Assembly (NCBI RefSeq): GCF_000938305.1
Contig: NZ_JYMT01000018.1
Span: 124,001 to 188,000 of the forward strand
Source of the DNA: Bradyrhizobium sp. LTSP885
GTDB lineage: Bacteria > Pseudomonadota > Alphaproteobacteria > Rhizobiales > Xanthobacteraceae
Direction: 5' to 3'
Length of the DNA: 64,000 nt
Position numbers and translations under genes: made by a program
Notes under the pieces: generated by a model
Database searches by the model: none
What the model saw: the letters and a program-made list of their open reading frames with translations, nothing else
Told to the model about the DNA's origin: nothing
In this document: piece after piece, positions 26,222 through 34,301 of the stretch
How the letters are laid out: each line of letters starts with the position of its first letter
How positions within the stretch are numbered: position 1 is the first letter of the stretch

Positions 26222-26980
26222 TCAGAACGCCTCCGCCCATGGACGCAAATCAAGCTCCAAGGTCCAGGCGCTGCGATGCTGATGATGCAGCACCCAATAG
26301 GCATCCGCGATGGCGGCGATATTGAGCAGGCCATCCGGTCCGCGGTCGTCCTTCAATTGCGGGCGCAGACTGAGCAGGCGATCGCCCTCGATGCCGCCAT
26401 CGACCACGACATGCCCGACATGAATGCCCTGCGGTCCGAATTCGCGCGCCACGCTCTGTGCCAGCGCCCGCAACGCGGCCTTGGCCGAAGCGAACGGCGC
26501 GTAGTTGGCCTTGCCGCGGAGCGAGCCGCTGGCGCCGGTGAACACCAGCGTGCCGCCGCCACGTGCGAGCAGCGCCGGAATTGCGGCCTGTGCCAGATGG
26601 AACCCGCCGAGCGCATGCTCGCGCCAATGTTCCTCGAAGCGCTGCTCGCTCACCTTCAGGAACGGCGCGGGCCGGTTGGAGCCCGCATTGTGCACGGCCA
26701 TCGCCAGCGGCGCGAGTTTTTGTGCCGCTTCGACGAAGCGGGCCGTGTCCGCGGCAGTGGAGGCGTCGCCGACGATGTGGACGACCTTCGCGCCATTAGC
26801 GGCAAGTTCAGCCGCGGTGACTGCGAGCTTCTCGGCGTTGCGGCCGGCAATCGCGACGGGATAGCCGCCCGCGGCAAAGCGCCGCGCAATCGCGGCGCCG
26901 AGACCATGCGACGCACCGACGCCGGCGATCAATACGCTTCCCTGCACGGCGCTTGGCTCAAGACCAGATCGATCGTTCAT
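26222..26980 (-). CDS. Short-chain dehydrogenase/reductase family protein with Phe at the catalytic Tyr position
   Basis: The product is about 252 aa with a Rossmann fold: nucleotide-binding GVGASHGLG at 20-28, HNAGSN near 97-102, catalytic-type serine at S151. Where the YxxxK motif is expected the sequence is F163-A-S-A-K167, so the usual tyrosine is replaced by phenylalanine; a tyrosine sits three residues earlier (Y160). Some SDR subgroups do carry FASAK here. It lies between the GST and TetR genes on the same strand, close to the divergent enoyl-CoA hydratase, suggesting a role in acyl or aromatic compound breakdown. The substrate is unknown. Confidence 0.8.
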   Translation of the reverse strand: MNDRSGLEPSAVQGSVLIAGVGASHGLGAAIARRFAAGGYPVAIAGRNAEKLAVTAAELAANGAKVVHIVGDASTAADTARFVEAAQKLAPLAMAVHNAGSNRPAPFLKVSEQRFEEHWREHALGGFHLAQAAIPALLARGGGTLVFTGASGSLRGKANYAPFASAKAALRALAQSVAREFGPQGIHVGHVVVDGGIEGDRLLSLRPQLKDDRGPDGLLNIAAIADAYWVLHHQHRSAWTLELDLRPWAEAF

Positions 26981-27017
26981 TGCTCACTCCATCAACGTGG
27001 CCGCGTCGCGGGCAAAA

Positions 27018-27587
27018 TCATTCATCTGATGCCATAGCGACGATGCCGTCGCGGACCGTACGCAGCACGGCATCGGAGCGCTTCTGGTCGGTGATGACCC
27101 GCGAGATCGCGAGCGCACCGATCATTGCGCTGACCGCCATGATTGCCTGTTCGTCGTCCTCATCGCCGAGCACGCGCGCGACCTTGGCGATGAACGCCTC
27201 GATATGCGGTTCCATCACCGCCCGATGTTGCTCATCGGCGCGGCCGACATCCGAGATCAGTGCGGCAATCGCGCAGCCGGACTTGCGGGAGTCGCGATGC
27301 GTGCGGCTGAGATAGCTCCGGGCCATCGCATTCACGCTGACCGGCTTGTCCGGATCGCGCGAGGCGTGCGCGGCGGCTTCGCCGGCGTCCAGTGCCTGCT
27401 CGAGCGCTTCCGCGATCAGGTCCGAACGCGAGGCAAAGTGCCCGTAGAAGCCGCCATGGGTGAGGTTCACCCGCTGCATCAGGCTGCCGATGCTGAGCGC
27501 ATCGAGGCCTTTGTCGCGGATCTCCGTCGCGGCCTCGTTCAAAATGCGTTCGCGGCTCCTGGCCTTGTCGGCCTGGGAATGACCCAT
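27018..27587 (-). CDS. TetR family transcriptional regulator
   Basis: The product is about 189 aa. Its TetR helix-turn-helix at about 10-55 reads ILNEAATEIRDKGLDALSIG and LTHGGFYGHFASR, and the C-terminal domain resembles the group of TetR repressors with SGCAIAALISD. It is divergent from the enoyl-CoA hydratase, with a 107-bp shared promoter region holding a direct repeat, and is followed on its own strand by the SDR and GST genes. It is likely to control both directions. Confidence 0.85.
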   Translation of the reverse strand: MGHSQADKARSRERILNEAATEIRDKGLDALSIGSLMQRVNLTHGGFYGHFASRSDLIAEALEQALDAGEAAAHASRDPDKPVSVNAMARSYLSRTHRDSRKSGCAIAALISDVGRADEQHRAVMEPHIEAFIAKVARVLGDEDDEQAIMAVSAMIGALAISRVITDQKRSDAVLRTVRDGIVAMASDE

Positions 27588-27628
27588 CTCGCGTGACCCT
27601 CGGAAATTGACTCTGCTTCGGGATTATG

Positions 27629-27659
27629 ATCATCATCTATCAGAATGACAATCATCATC
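27629..27659. promoter_or_regulatory. Direct repeat in the tetR / enoyl-CoA hydratase intergenic region
   Basis: ATCATCATC occurs at 27629-27637 and again at 27651-27659, each followed within a few bases by CAGAAT. The centres are 22 bp apart, about two helical turns, so both lie on one face of the DNA. It is a candidate binding site for the adjacent TetR protein. Confidence 0.4.
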
Positions 27660-27694
27660 CAGAATATGAGCAGTCACAAAGATGGGAGGAACCG

Positions 27695-28483
27695 ATGTCC
27701 GGCAGCGCGAGCGAAGGGCGGGTCCGTCACGAACGGCATGACCACATCCTGAAGATCGTCATCGACAATCCCGCCAAGAAGAACGCCTTCAGTCCGGAGA
27801 TGATGGCGGAACTGTCCGACGCGCTGACGCTGCTCGACAACGATGATGGCCTCTGGGTCGGCGTGCTCTGCGCCGCCGGCGACAATTTCACCGCGGGTCT
27901 CGACATGCCGAAATTCTTCGGCCCGACCGCGACCCGCAAGCCGCTGCCGGACGGCAATGTCGATCCGTTCGGACTTGCGAAGCGGTGCCGGAAGCCGATC
28001 GTCACCGCGGTGCAGGGCGTCGTGTTCACGGTGGGCATCGAGATGATGCTGGCCGGCGACATCGTGGTCGCCGCGGACGACTGCCGGTTCTGCCAGATGG
28101 AGGCGAAGCGCGGCATTGCGCCGCTCGCGGGCGCGCATTTCCGCTACATCAGCCGGGCCGGCTGGGGCGACGCGATGTATCATCTGCTGTTGTGCGACGA
28201 ATTCTCGGCGGCTGAGGCGCATCGGATCGGCCTGGTGCAGGAGATCGTGCCGGCGGGACAGCAGGTCGAGCGCGCGATGGCGCTGGCCGAAATCATCGCG
28301 CGCAACGCGCCGCTCGGCATCCAGGTCACCAAGGAGGCGGGCCGCAAGTTCATCGAGGCCGGCGAGCAGGCGGCGATTGCGGTCATCCCGCAGATCCGTG
28401 AACGCGTGCTCAACACCGCCGATGCGGCCGAGGGCATCAAGTCGTTCGTGGAACGCCGCGCCGCCGTGTTCCAGGGGCGCTAG
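27695..28483 (+). CDS. Enoyl-CoA hydratase/isomerase family protein
   Basis: The product is about 262 aa of the crotonase family. The oxyanion-hole segment is GDNFTAGLDM. Both positions corresponding to the two catalytic glutamates of enoyl-CoA hydratase are retained (VFTVGIEMMLAGD and FCQMEAKRG), which favours true hydratase chemistry. The ATG at 27695 follows GGGAGGAACCG; the frame is open further upstream into the promoter but lacks a ribosome site. A hairpin 60 bp after the stop may end the transcript. The acyl chain handled is unknown. Confidence 0.8.
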   Translation: MSGSASEGRVRHERHDHILKIVIDNPAKKNAFSPEMMAELSDALTLLDNDDGLWVGVLCAAGDNFTAGLDMPKFFGPTATRKPLPDGNVDPFGLAKRCRKPIVTAVQGVVFTVGIEMMLAGDIVVAADDCRFCQMEAKRGIAPLAGAHFRYISRAGWGDAMYHLLLCDEFSAAEAHRIGLVQEIVPAGQQVERAMALAEIIARNAPLGIQVTKEAGRKFIEAGEQAAIAVIPQIRERVLNTADAAEGIKSFVERRAAVFQGR

Positions 28484-28484
28484 A

Positions 28485-28528
28485 GCGTTTTCGAGCGAGG
28501 CGGATACCGGTTCGCGTGAACAAAACGC
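28485..28528. repeat. Dispersed palindromic repeat (GCGTTTT...AAAACGC)
   Basis: GCGTTTT at 28485-28491 pairs with AAAACGC at 28522-28528 around GGATACCGGTTCGCGTGAA. I recall this sequence type as a very common intergenic repeat in Bradyrhizobium; only one copy is in this window. Confidence 0.5.
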
Positions 28529-28544
28529 GTCAAAACAAGAATCT

Positions 28545-28579
28545 AGACCCCTGTTCCGATTCCATCGGAACAGGGGTCT
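28545..28579 (+). terminator. Long 16-bp stem-loop downstream of the enoyl-CoA hydratase gene
   Basis: AGACCCCTGTTCCGAT at 28545-28560 pairs perfectly with 28564-28579 around a 3-base loop. It is very stable and well placed to stop transcription of the hydratase gene before mipZ. The following TTGTCACG is not a real T-run, so it may instead be part of the neighbouring repeat. Confidence 0.45.
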
Positions 28580-28754
28580 TGTCACGCTACCGCGCACAAC
28601 GACAGGGCGAGCTGTGACAATGATGTCGCAACCTTCAGAGATATATCATGACAGTGTCACGACGACTCTTGTCGATATCCGTCGAATCACGGAGATTCGC
28701 GCTTACCGAATTCAATTCAAGCTGCTTTGACTCAAGCGTCCGGTAGGGAAGCGC

Positions 28755-29606
28755 ATGACAAGTGCACGTGTAATTGTCGTAGGAAACAACAAGGGCGGAT
28801 CAGGCAAGTCGACGATTGCCATGCACGTCGCCATCGCGCTGATCAAGGCCGGTCAGCGCGTCGCCACCATCGATCTCGACAACAAGCAGAAGACGCTCAC
28901 CCATTACGTCGACAACCGGCGGGATTGGGCGCACGAAGCCTCGCTGGAACTCGGTGTCCCGACACATATGTGCTTCGAGACGGTGAGCGGCAGGACCAGC
29001 GAGGTCGAGACGCTCGGGCGCAGCGCGCTTGCCGAGATCGTCGAGCGGCTCAGCCGTTCGCATGACTTCGTCGTCATCGACAGTCCCGGTCACGACACTT
29101 ACCTGAACACGTTCGCGCACTCGCTGGCGAATACGCTGATCACGCCGTTGAACGACAGTTTCCTCGATTTCGATGTGCTCGGCACGGTCGACGCCGAGTC
29201 CTTCAAGGTTACCGGCATCAGCCATTACGCGAAGATGGTGGAGGAGGCGCGGCGCACGCGCAGCGCCCACGACCAGCCGGCGCTCGATTGGGTGGTGCTG
29301 CGCAACCGGCTGTCCACGCTCGGCTCGCGCAACAAGCGCCTGGTCGGGGACGCCCTCGGCGAACTGTCGAAGACGCTGAATTTCCGCGTGGTCGACGGAT
29401 TGGCTGAAAGGGTGATCTTCCGCGAGTTCTATCCACGCGGATTGACCGCGATCGACGATGCGAGCCAGTTGGCGCGCGGCGCGCGTCCGACCATGTCGCA
29501 TGTCACCGCATGGTTAGAGATGGAGCGGCTGATGACGGCGATCATGCTCGGTCATCTGGTGGCGCGACCAACTGACACGTCGGAGGCTGGTCGCGACGCC
29601 GCATAG
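28755..29606 (+). CDS. mipZ: Division-plane positioning ATPase MipZ-like
   Basis: The product is about 283 aa, a ParA/MinD superfamily ATPase. The deviant Walker A reads GNNKGGSGKST at residues 10-20, and the Walker B region is FVVIDSPGHD. Segments typical of Caulobacter MipZ are present: TPLNDSFLDFDVLGTVD, DWVVLRNRLST, ARNKR-like SRNKR, and the late VIFREFYPRGLT. In alphaproteobacteria MipZ forms a gradient from the ParB-bound origin and blocks FtsZ assembly near the poles, thereby placing the division site at mid-cell. It is monocistronic and convergent with the GH79 gene, with 11 bp between them. This is a core chromosomal gene, not part of an island. Confidence 0.85.
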   Translation: MTSARVIVVGNNKGGSGKSTIAMHVAIALIKAGQRVATIDLDNKQKTLTHYVDNRRDWAHEASLELGVPTHMCFETVSGRTSEVETLGRSALAEIVERLSRSHDFVVIDSPGHDTYLNTFAHSLANTLITPLNDSFLDFDVLGTVDAESFKVTGISHYAKMVEEARRTRSAHDQPALDWVVLRNRLSTLGSRNKRLVGDALGELSKTLNFRVVDGLAERVIFREFYPRGLTAIDDASQLARGARPTMSHVTAWLEMERLMTAIMLGHLVARPTDTSEAGRDAA

Positions 29607-29615
29607 GGCTCGGAT

Positions 29616-29633
29616 CGCTAACGACAGTTAGCG
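29616..29633. terminator. Small hairpin between convergent mipZ and the GH79 gene
   Basis: CGCTAAC, loop GACA, GTTAGCG. It sits at the meeting point of two convergent genes and overlaps the last codons of the minus-strand one. It could serve both directions but lacks a T-run. Confidence 0.35.
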
Positions 29634-31147
29634 TTCCCGGCTGTTGCGACGGTCAGGAAGCTGATCGTTGCCGGTGCGACCATGATCGTCCCTGCCGCGG
29701 TCGCTTCGCCGGTGAGAGCCGGGAGCTGATCCGCAGGCCCCAGCGCCAGTGTCGTTCGGTTGAGCTGGACCGAGCCATCGGCAAGATTTTCACTCGCCAA
29801 GGTGTAGCGTTGCGATGCGGCCGGTAGTGCCAGGTCGTGCGGCTGTTCCCGATCATTGTTGATGACGAGCAGGGCGACGCCGCCCGGACTATCGCGCGCG
29901 CAATGCGCGTAGATGTGAAGACCCGGTCGTGGCGCAATCCCCGCATCCAGAACGGTCGTTCCCATCAGCCGACGCCAAAGCAGCGCGCCCCAATAGTTCG
30001 GCCGCGGCAGGTGGCTCCGCTGGTCGAGCAGGCCGTAATCGCTCGCGGCGAGGGTGTTGTGCATCACCACCTGAACGCCTGCCTTGGCCAGCCGTCCGAG
30101 CTGATCGAGGTAGCGGAACGTATCGATAAAGGTCGCGGCCCAGCGATTGCCGCCACACGCGGTCTCTGCGGTCTCGGTCAGCCAGATCGGCCTGCCCGGC
30201 GCGAAACGATCCCGTTGCGCGCGATAGAAGGCCAACGTGTCGTAGGTTCGCGCCAACCAGTCGTCCGACAGTGCAGCCTCCGGCCCGCGATCATTGCCGC
30301 ATCGTGCCGAGAGCGCGCCATAGTGATGATAGGAGACCGCATCGATGCCCGGCGCTGTGGCGGCAAACAGGGCCGCTGCATCGTCGCCGGTGCCGACGGT
30401 GCCCGGGCCAAGCACCATCACATCAGGCGCCGCCTGTTTCATGAGGCTGCGGAACGCGGCGAAGTCCCGGCCGTAGGCGGCAACGTCATATCCCTCGGGC
30501 GCGCCGCCGATGGCGGGGAGGTCCGGTTCGTTCATGAACTCCGCGGCGGCGATATGCCCGCCAATGGAACGGGTAAAGGCGAGAAGGCGCTGCGCCTGCT
30601 CCGGTGTCCAATGGCCATTCGCGTCGCGGGTCCCGGCACTGATCGCGAATGACGTGACGATCGGTGCATCGACCCCGCCCGAGAAATCGACCACGTCCTG
30701 CCATTGCGGTCGTGTCAGGACGCCCTTGAAGCCCGCCGGTGGTGCCGACGGCGGTGTGTCGGAATCCGCAAAGAAAGTGCTGTTGGCCCAGGTCCCGCTG
30801 ATACGGAGATAGGCGGGCGACAAGGCCGCAGCGAGCTTGCGCAGCCTGGCATCGCGGAGATCGATCGGGGAGCGCTCTGCGAACCGGTCGGCTTTCGCAT
30901 CGACCTGCGTGCCAGTTGCGCCATAGGGCCTCCAGAACCGGCCACCGGTCACCTCGACCATTTCGATGTTGTAGGACTGGAACCGCGGGTCGACGGCCGC
31001 AATGCGTGGCATGTTCGACACGTTGAGAGACAGCTCCGCCGCGTGCGCTGTCGTGCCAACGAAGCCAACCAAGATCAAGGCAACGACGCACGCGAAGCGT
31101 CGGAGCGGATCGGTGCGGCCGTGATCGTGTACGGGTCCCTGCAACAT
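29618..31147 (-). CDS. Heparanase/beta-glucuronidase-like glycoside hydrolase (GH79 type)
   Basis: The product is about 509 aa. A signal peptide ends near THAAEL (about residue 37), so it is exported. The body follows heparanase-like GH79 enzymes: LRISGTWANSTFF, an acid/base glutamate in FMNEPD (E207), VSYHHYG, a nucleophile glutamate in WLTETAETACGG (E325), then GVQVVMHN, YGLLD, PNYWGALLWRRLMGT. A C-terminal beta domain follows. Such enzymes cut glucuronides or uronic-acid polysaccharides; the natural substrate here could be a plant or bacterial exopolysaccharide. It lies 54 bp downstream of a SulP transporter on the same strand and may be co-transcribed with it. Confidence 0.75.
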   Translation of the reverse strand: MLQGPVHDHGRTDPLRRFACVVALILVGFVGTTAHAAELSLNVSNMPRIAAVDPRFQSYNIEMVEVTGGRFWRPYGATGTQVDAKADRFAERSPIDLRDARLRKLAAALSPAYLRISGTWANSTFFADSDTPPSAPPAGFKGVLTRPQWQDVVDFSGGVDAPIVTSFAISAGTRDANGHWTPEQAQRLLAFTRSIGGHIAAAEFMNEPDLPAIGGAPEGYDVAAYGRDFAAFRSLMKQAAPDVMVLGPGTVGTGDDAAALFAATAPGIDAVSYHHYGALSARCGNDRGPEAALSDDWLARTYDTLAFYRAQRDRFAPGRPIWLTETAETACGGNRWAATFIDTFRYLDQLGRLAKAGVQVVMHNTLAASDYGLLDQRSHLPRPNYWGALLWRRLMGTTVLDAGIAPRPGLHIYAHCARDSPGGVALLVINNDREQPHDLALPAASQRYTLASENLADGSVQLNRTTLALGPADQLPALTGEATAAGTIMVAPATISFLTVATAGNANCR

Positions 31148-31201
31148 CCCGAACTCCAGCTCTATCGCTCAGAGCGACGGCGGGACACGAAGTGACAGTA
31201 G

Positions 31202-32482
31202 TTAGCTCTTGCCTGCCTGCCGCCAGCGGTCGATGCCGGCAAACAGCGCGGCGAGCAGGCATCCCGTGACGATGCCGAACGTCAGGTCCTTGAACACGGT
31301 CAGGGCAAAGGTCGGGATCAGCACCACCGCACTGCGCCAGTCGACGATCAGGTGCAGGAATTCCTCCTTCTCGGCCATGTACCAGCACACCACGACCAGG
31401 ACGCCGGCGAGCGCGGAGAGCGGGATGTAGCTCGCGAGCGGCGCGGCCAGAATGATGAACAACAGCAAAAAGACCGAATGCATCATGCCGGCGAGCGGGC
31501 TGCGCGCGCCGGCGCGGATGTTGGTTGCGGTGCGGGCGATCGTGCCGGTGACGCTGATCCCGCCGAACAGGGCAGATGCGACGTTGGCGATCCCTTGCGC
31601 CACCAGCTCCATGTTGGAGCGATGCTTGCGCCCGGTCATGCCGTCGGCGACCTTCGCCGAGAGCAGGCTTTCGACACCACCGAGCAGGGTGAAGGAGAGT
31701 GCGGTCGGAAGGATCTGCAGCAACAGGCTCGAAGAGAACGCCGGCAGATGTGGTGCCGGCAGGCCGCGCGGAATCTTGCCGAAATGGCTGCCGATGGTTT
31801 CAATCGGTAAATGCAGTAGCAACGTTGCGACCGAGGCCAGCACGATCGCGATCAGCATCGCCGGCCAGGCCGGCCGCCAGGCGCGCAGTCCGAAGATCAC
31901 CGCTACCGAGCCGGCGCCGACCGCGAGCGCCGACCAGTTCAGGGTCGGAAGTGCATGGGCGAGGGCCGCGAGCTTTGGCAGAATCGGCCCGGGCTCGGCG
32001 CCGGCCAGCGTCAACCCGCCGAGATCGTGCAATTGGCTCGCCAGGATGGTGACGGCGATGCCGCTGATAAAGCCGACGGTGACCGGATGCGGGATGTAGC
32101 GGATCAGCGATCCAAGCCCCGACGCGCCGATCACCGTCAGCATCAGGCCGGACACAAATACGGTGAGCAGGAGCCCTTCAACCCCGAACTGCGCAACCGT
32201 CGCTGCAACCAGGACGATGAAGGCGCCGGCCGGGCCGCCGACCTGAAACCGGCTGCCGCCGAGCGCCGAGACGAGGAAACCGCCGACGATGGCCGTGAAC
32301 AGTCCGCGCTCGGGCGTCACGCCGGAGGCGACCGCGATCGCCATCGACAATGGCAGCGCCACCACCGCCACCGTCAGTCCCGCCATCACGTCGTGGCGGA
32401 ACGCGGCGAGACCGTAGCCTTCGGTCAGCATGGTGACGAGCTTGGGGCGATAGAGATGCGCCGTGGAGGAACCATCAGGCAT
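31202..32482 (-). CDS. SulP family inorganic anion transporter lacking a STAS domain
   Basis: The product is about 426 aa of the SulP/SLC26 family, an inner-membrane carrier for sulfate, bicarbonate or similar anions. About ten to twelve hydrophobic segments are seen, with FRHDVMAGLTVAVVALPLSMA near the start, GPAGAFIVLVAA, and TGTIARTATNIRAGARSPLAG. The protein stops right after the last membrane segment (AGIDRWRQ), so the usual cytoplasmic STAS domain of about 120 residues is missing. The ATG at 32482 is chosen by family; the frame is open to 32815, but that part overlaps the CHAD gene and is unlike SulP. Confidence 0.8.
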   Translation of the reverse strand: MPDGSSTAHLYRPKLVTMLTEGYGLAAFRHDVMAGLTVAVVALPLSMAIAVASGVTPERGLFTAIVGGFLVSALGGSRFQVGGPAGAFIVLVAATVAQFGVEGLLLTVFVSGLMLTVIGASGLGSLIRYIPHPVTVGFISGIAVTILASQLHDLGGLTLAGAEPGPILPKLAALAHALPTLNWSALAVGAGSVAVIFGLRAWRPAWPAMLIAIVLASVATLLLHLPIETIGSHFGKIPRGLPAPHLPAFSSSLLLQILPTALSFTLLGGVESLLSAKVADGMTGRKHRSNMELVAQGIANVASALFGGISVTGTIARTATNIRAGARSPLAGMMHSVFLLLFIILAAPLASYIPLSALAGVLVVVCWYMAEKEEFLHLIVDWRSAVVLIPTFALTVFKDLTFGIVTGCLLAALFAGIDRWRQAGKS

Positions 32483-32601
32483 AGGGATAACCGCGTAGGA
32501 GGAATTTCGGAAAGAAGCTGGCAGAGTTGCCACGAGCGAGAAACAGGCCGGGATCGCCGATGCAGACTGGAGGACCAGCCGCGCCGAACGAGCGAGTGAA
32601 T

Positions 32602-33501
32602 TTATCCGGTAATCTTTCGGTAGACGGCAGCGGCCCGGCGCAGCAACTGGCTCTTGCGTTTCCGATCGCGTATCTTCTCGTGCTTGGCTTGGCGCGTCAC
32701 GGTCATCTGCTGTTGATCGCTTGCGCTCTCGGCGAGTTCGCGGCGCACCTCCGCGTCGTTCAGCTCGCCAAGAATCTGCTGCCCCTTGCGCAGATGCTTG
32801 AGGATGTCCCGCCACGCAGTATAGTCCTCTGCAGGCAATCCGCCATCGGAGAATTCGATGGCGTAGCGCAGACGCTTGCTGGCGAGGCGCACATTATGTC
32901 GCTTGGTCTTGCCCATGCCCTGCAGGCCGCGGCTCTTCCGCGTCAGCTTCTCGTGCCATCGCGCCAGCCGCCGGGCATGGAACACCGATACCGGGACGGC
33001 CCGCCGTTGCGCGGCCTGGCGATCCTGCTTCGCCGTCCAGGGGCCGCTGCCGACCCAGTCCCACATGGCGTCGAACCATTGCCAGTAACGTTCACTGTTC
33101 AGCGCGTCCTTGAGACGGTCGAAGGCGTCGGCCCGCGCGGCCCTGAATGCGCGCTCTTCGGGCTGGCCCTTGCTGTTCTCGATCGCGACGTCGAGGTCGC
33201 GCGTCGCGCCGAGATGGGCGCTCAGCCATTTCAGCTCGGCTCGCAGGCGCGTCCATTCGGTGTCCGCCACCATGCGTCCGTAGAACGCGATCGCGGCCTT
33301 CAATCGCGTCAGCGCGATGCGGGTGCGGTGGAGCGCCGTGGGATCGCCGGCACAGACCGCCTCATGGTTGGTCGCGACGTCTTCGAGGCATTCCGACAAG
33401 ATCAGGCGAAACGCGGTCTCGCAACGCATGGCTTGGCTGAGATGGCGTGCCCGTTTCGGGCGGACAGCACGCTCTTGGGCCGGACTTGCCGATAACGTCA
33501 T
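32602..33501 (-). CDS. CHAD domain-containing protein
   Basis: The product is about 299 aa, nearly all one CHAD domain: helical, rich in conserved histidine, arginine and lysine (LHRTRIALTRLKAAI, HNVRLASKRLRYAIEF, GELNDAEV). CHAD proteins bind inorganic polyphosphate through this basic surface. The CYTH phosphatase partner often found with them is not next door. GAGAGAG precedes the ATG at 33501 by a few bases. The open frame continues to 34281, but that part is antisense to the MarR gene and not credible. It stands 119 bp upstream of the SulP gene on the same strand. Confidence 0.8.
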   Translation of the reverse strand: MTLSASPAQERAVRPKRARHLSQAMRCETAFRLILSECLEDVATNHEAVCAGDPTALHRTRIALTRLKAAIAFYGRMVADTEWTRLRAELKWLSAHLGATRDLDVAIENSKGQPEERAFRAARADAFDRLKDALNSERYWQWFDAMWDWVGSGPWTAKQDRQAAQRRAVPVSVFHARRLARWHEKLTRKSRGLQGMGKTKRHNVRLASKRLRYAIEFSDGGLPAEDYTAWRDILKHLRKGQQILGELNDAEVRRELAESASDQQQMTVTRQAKHEKIRDRKRKSQLLRRAAAVYRKITG

Positions 33502-33758
33502 GACTCTCTCGCGACCCCGTCGGAGCCGCAACGCCACCGGCGGCATCCTTGGGGGCAAAGCTTTCCGGTTTGATTGATCTCGGGCAAGGGTTTTCTGGAA
33601 GGGGACCCGTGCGACGATGCTGCAAAGCGACAAAAATGTCGCGCCATGTGCAACCGGGGCGAGTGATCTGGGGGCGGACCGACGGTGCGGGAACGCATGC
33701 CGCCATTTCGGCGGAATGCGTCTCGTTTTGACCCGGCAATCTCGCAAGAATCCGCTTG

Positions 33759-33778
33759 ATATTTCGCATGCGAAATAT
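33759..33778. promoter_or_regulatory. Perfect 20-bp palindrome, probable MarR operator
   Basis: ATATTTCGCATGCGAAATAT is a perfect palindrome ending 14 bp before the MarR start codon. Length, AT-rich ends and position right at the ribosome site fit an autoregulatory operator of a dimeric MarR protein. Confidence 0.7.
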
Positions 33779-33792
33779 ATACCGAGGCGGCG

Positions 33793-34227
33793 ATGAGAGC
33801 AGAGCACCGCCTGATCTTTCTTTTGACCGTGGGATATCGACGGTTGCAGCGCGCGATCGAGCAGGAGACGGTTGCGCACGAGCTGACGTCGGCCCAGGCG
33901 GGCGTGTTGTTCTATCTCGGGCGCAACGACGGTGCGCTGATTGGCGACGTCTCGCAGGCGCTCGACATCGTGCCGTCGGCGATGACCGGTCTTGCGGACC
34001 GGATGGAACGTGCGGGCCTCGTCAAGCGCAGGCGCGACGATGCTGACGGGCGCAGCCAGCGGCTTTATCTCACTGCCGTGGGACAGGAGCTCGGCAAGCG
34101 TGCTGCGACGCGGACGAGGGTGATCAACAACCGCCTGATGGACGGATTTTCGGAGGCCGAGATCGATGTGGTGTCCCGCTGGCTGTCGAGCCTGCAGGAG
34201 AAGTTTCCGAAAGACAAAGACGGCTAG
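33793..34227 (+). CDS. MarR family transcriptional regulator
   Basis: The product is about 144 aa with a single winged helix-turn-helix in MarR order: TSAQAGVLFYLGRNDGALIG, SQALDIVPSAMTGLADRMERAG, then the wing RRRDDADGRSQRLYLT. GAGG precedes the ATG. It is followed after 74 bp by an enoyl-CoA isomerase-like gene on the same strand, separated by a dispersed repeat, so it may control that gene as well as itself. MarR proteins with such neighbours often respond to CoA thioesters or aromatic acids; this is inference. Confidence 0.85.
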   Translation: MRAEHRLIFLLTVGYRRLQRAIEQETVAHELTSAQAGVLFYLGRNDGALIGDVSQALDIVPSAMTGLADRMERAGLVKRRRDDADGRSQRLYLTAVGQELGKRAATRTRVINNRLMDGFSEAEIDVVSRWLSSLQEKFPKDKDG

Positions 34228-34275
34228 AGCATGATCCGGAAAAGTGTGAAGCGGTTTTCCGAAAAGATCATGCTC
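34227..34275. repeat. Dispersed palindromic repeat (GAGCATGATC...GATCATGCTC)
   Basis: GAGCATGATC at 34227-34236 is the reverse complement of 34266-34275; between them lie CGGAAAA and TTTTCCG arms. It fills almost the whole gap between the MarR gene and the crotonase gene. I recall this element as a common intergenic repeat of Bradyrhizobium and relatives. Confidence 0.65.
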
Positions 34276-34301
34276 AAACAACTAACAACAGGAGTGACGA
34301 T

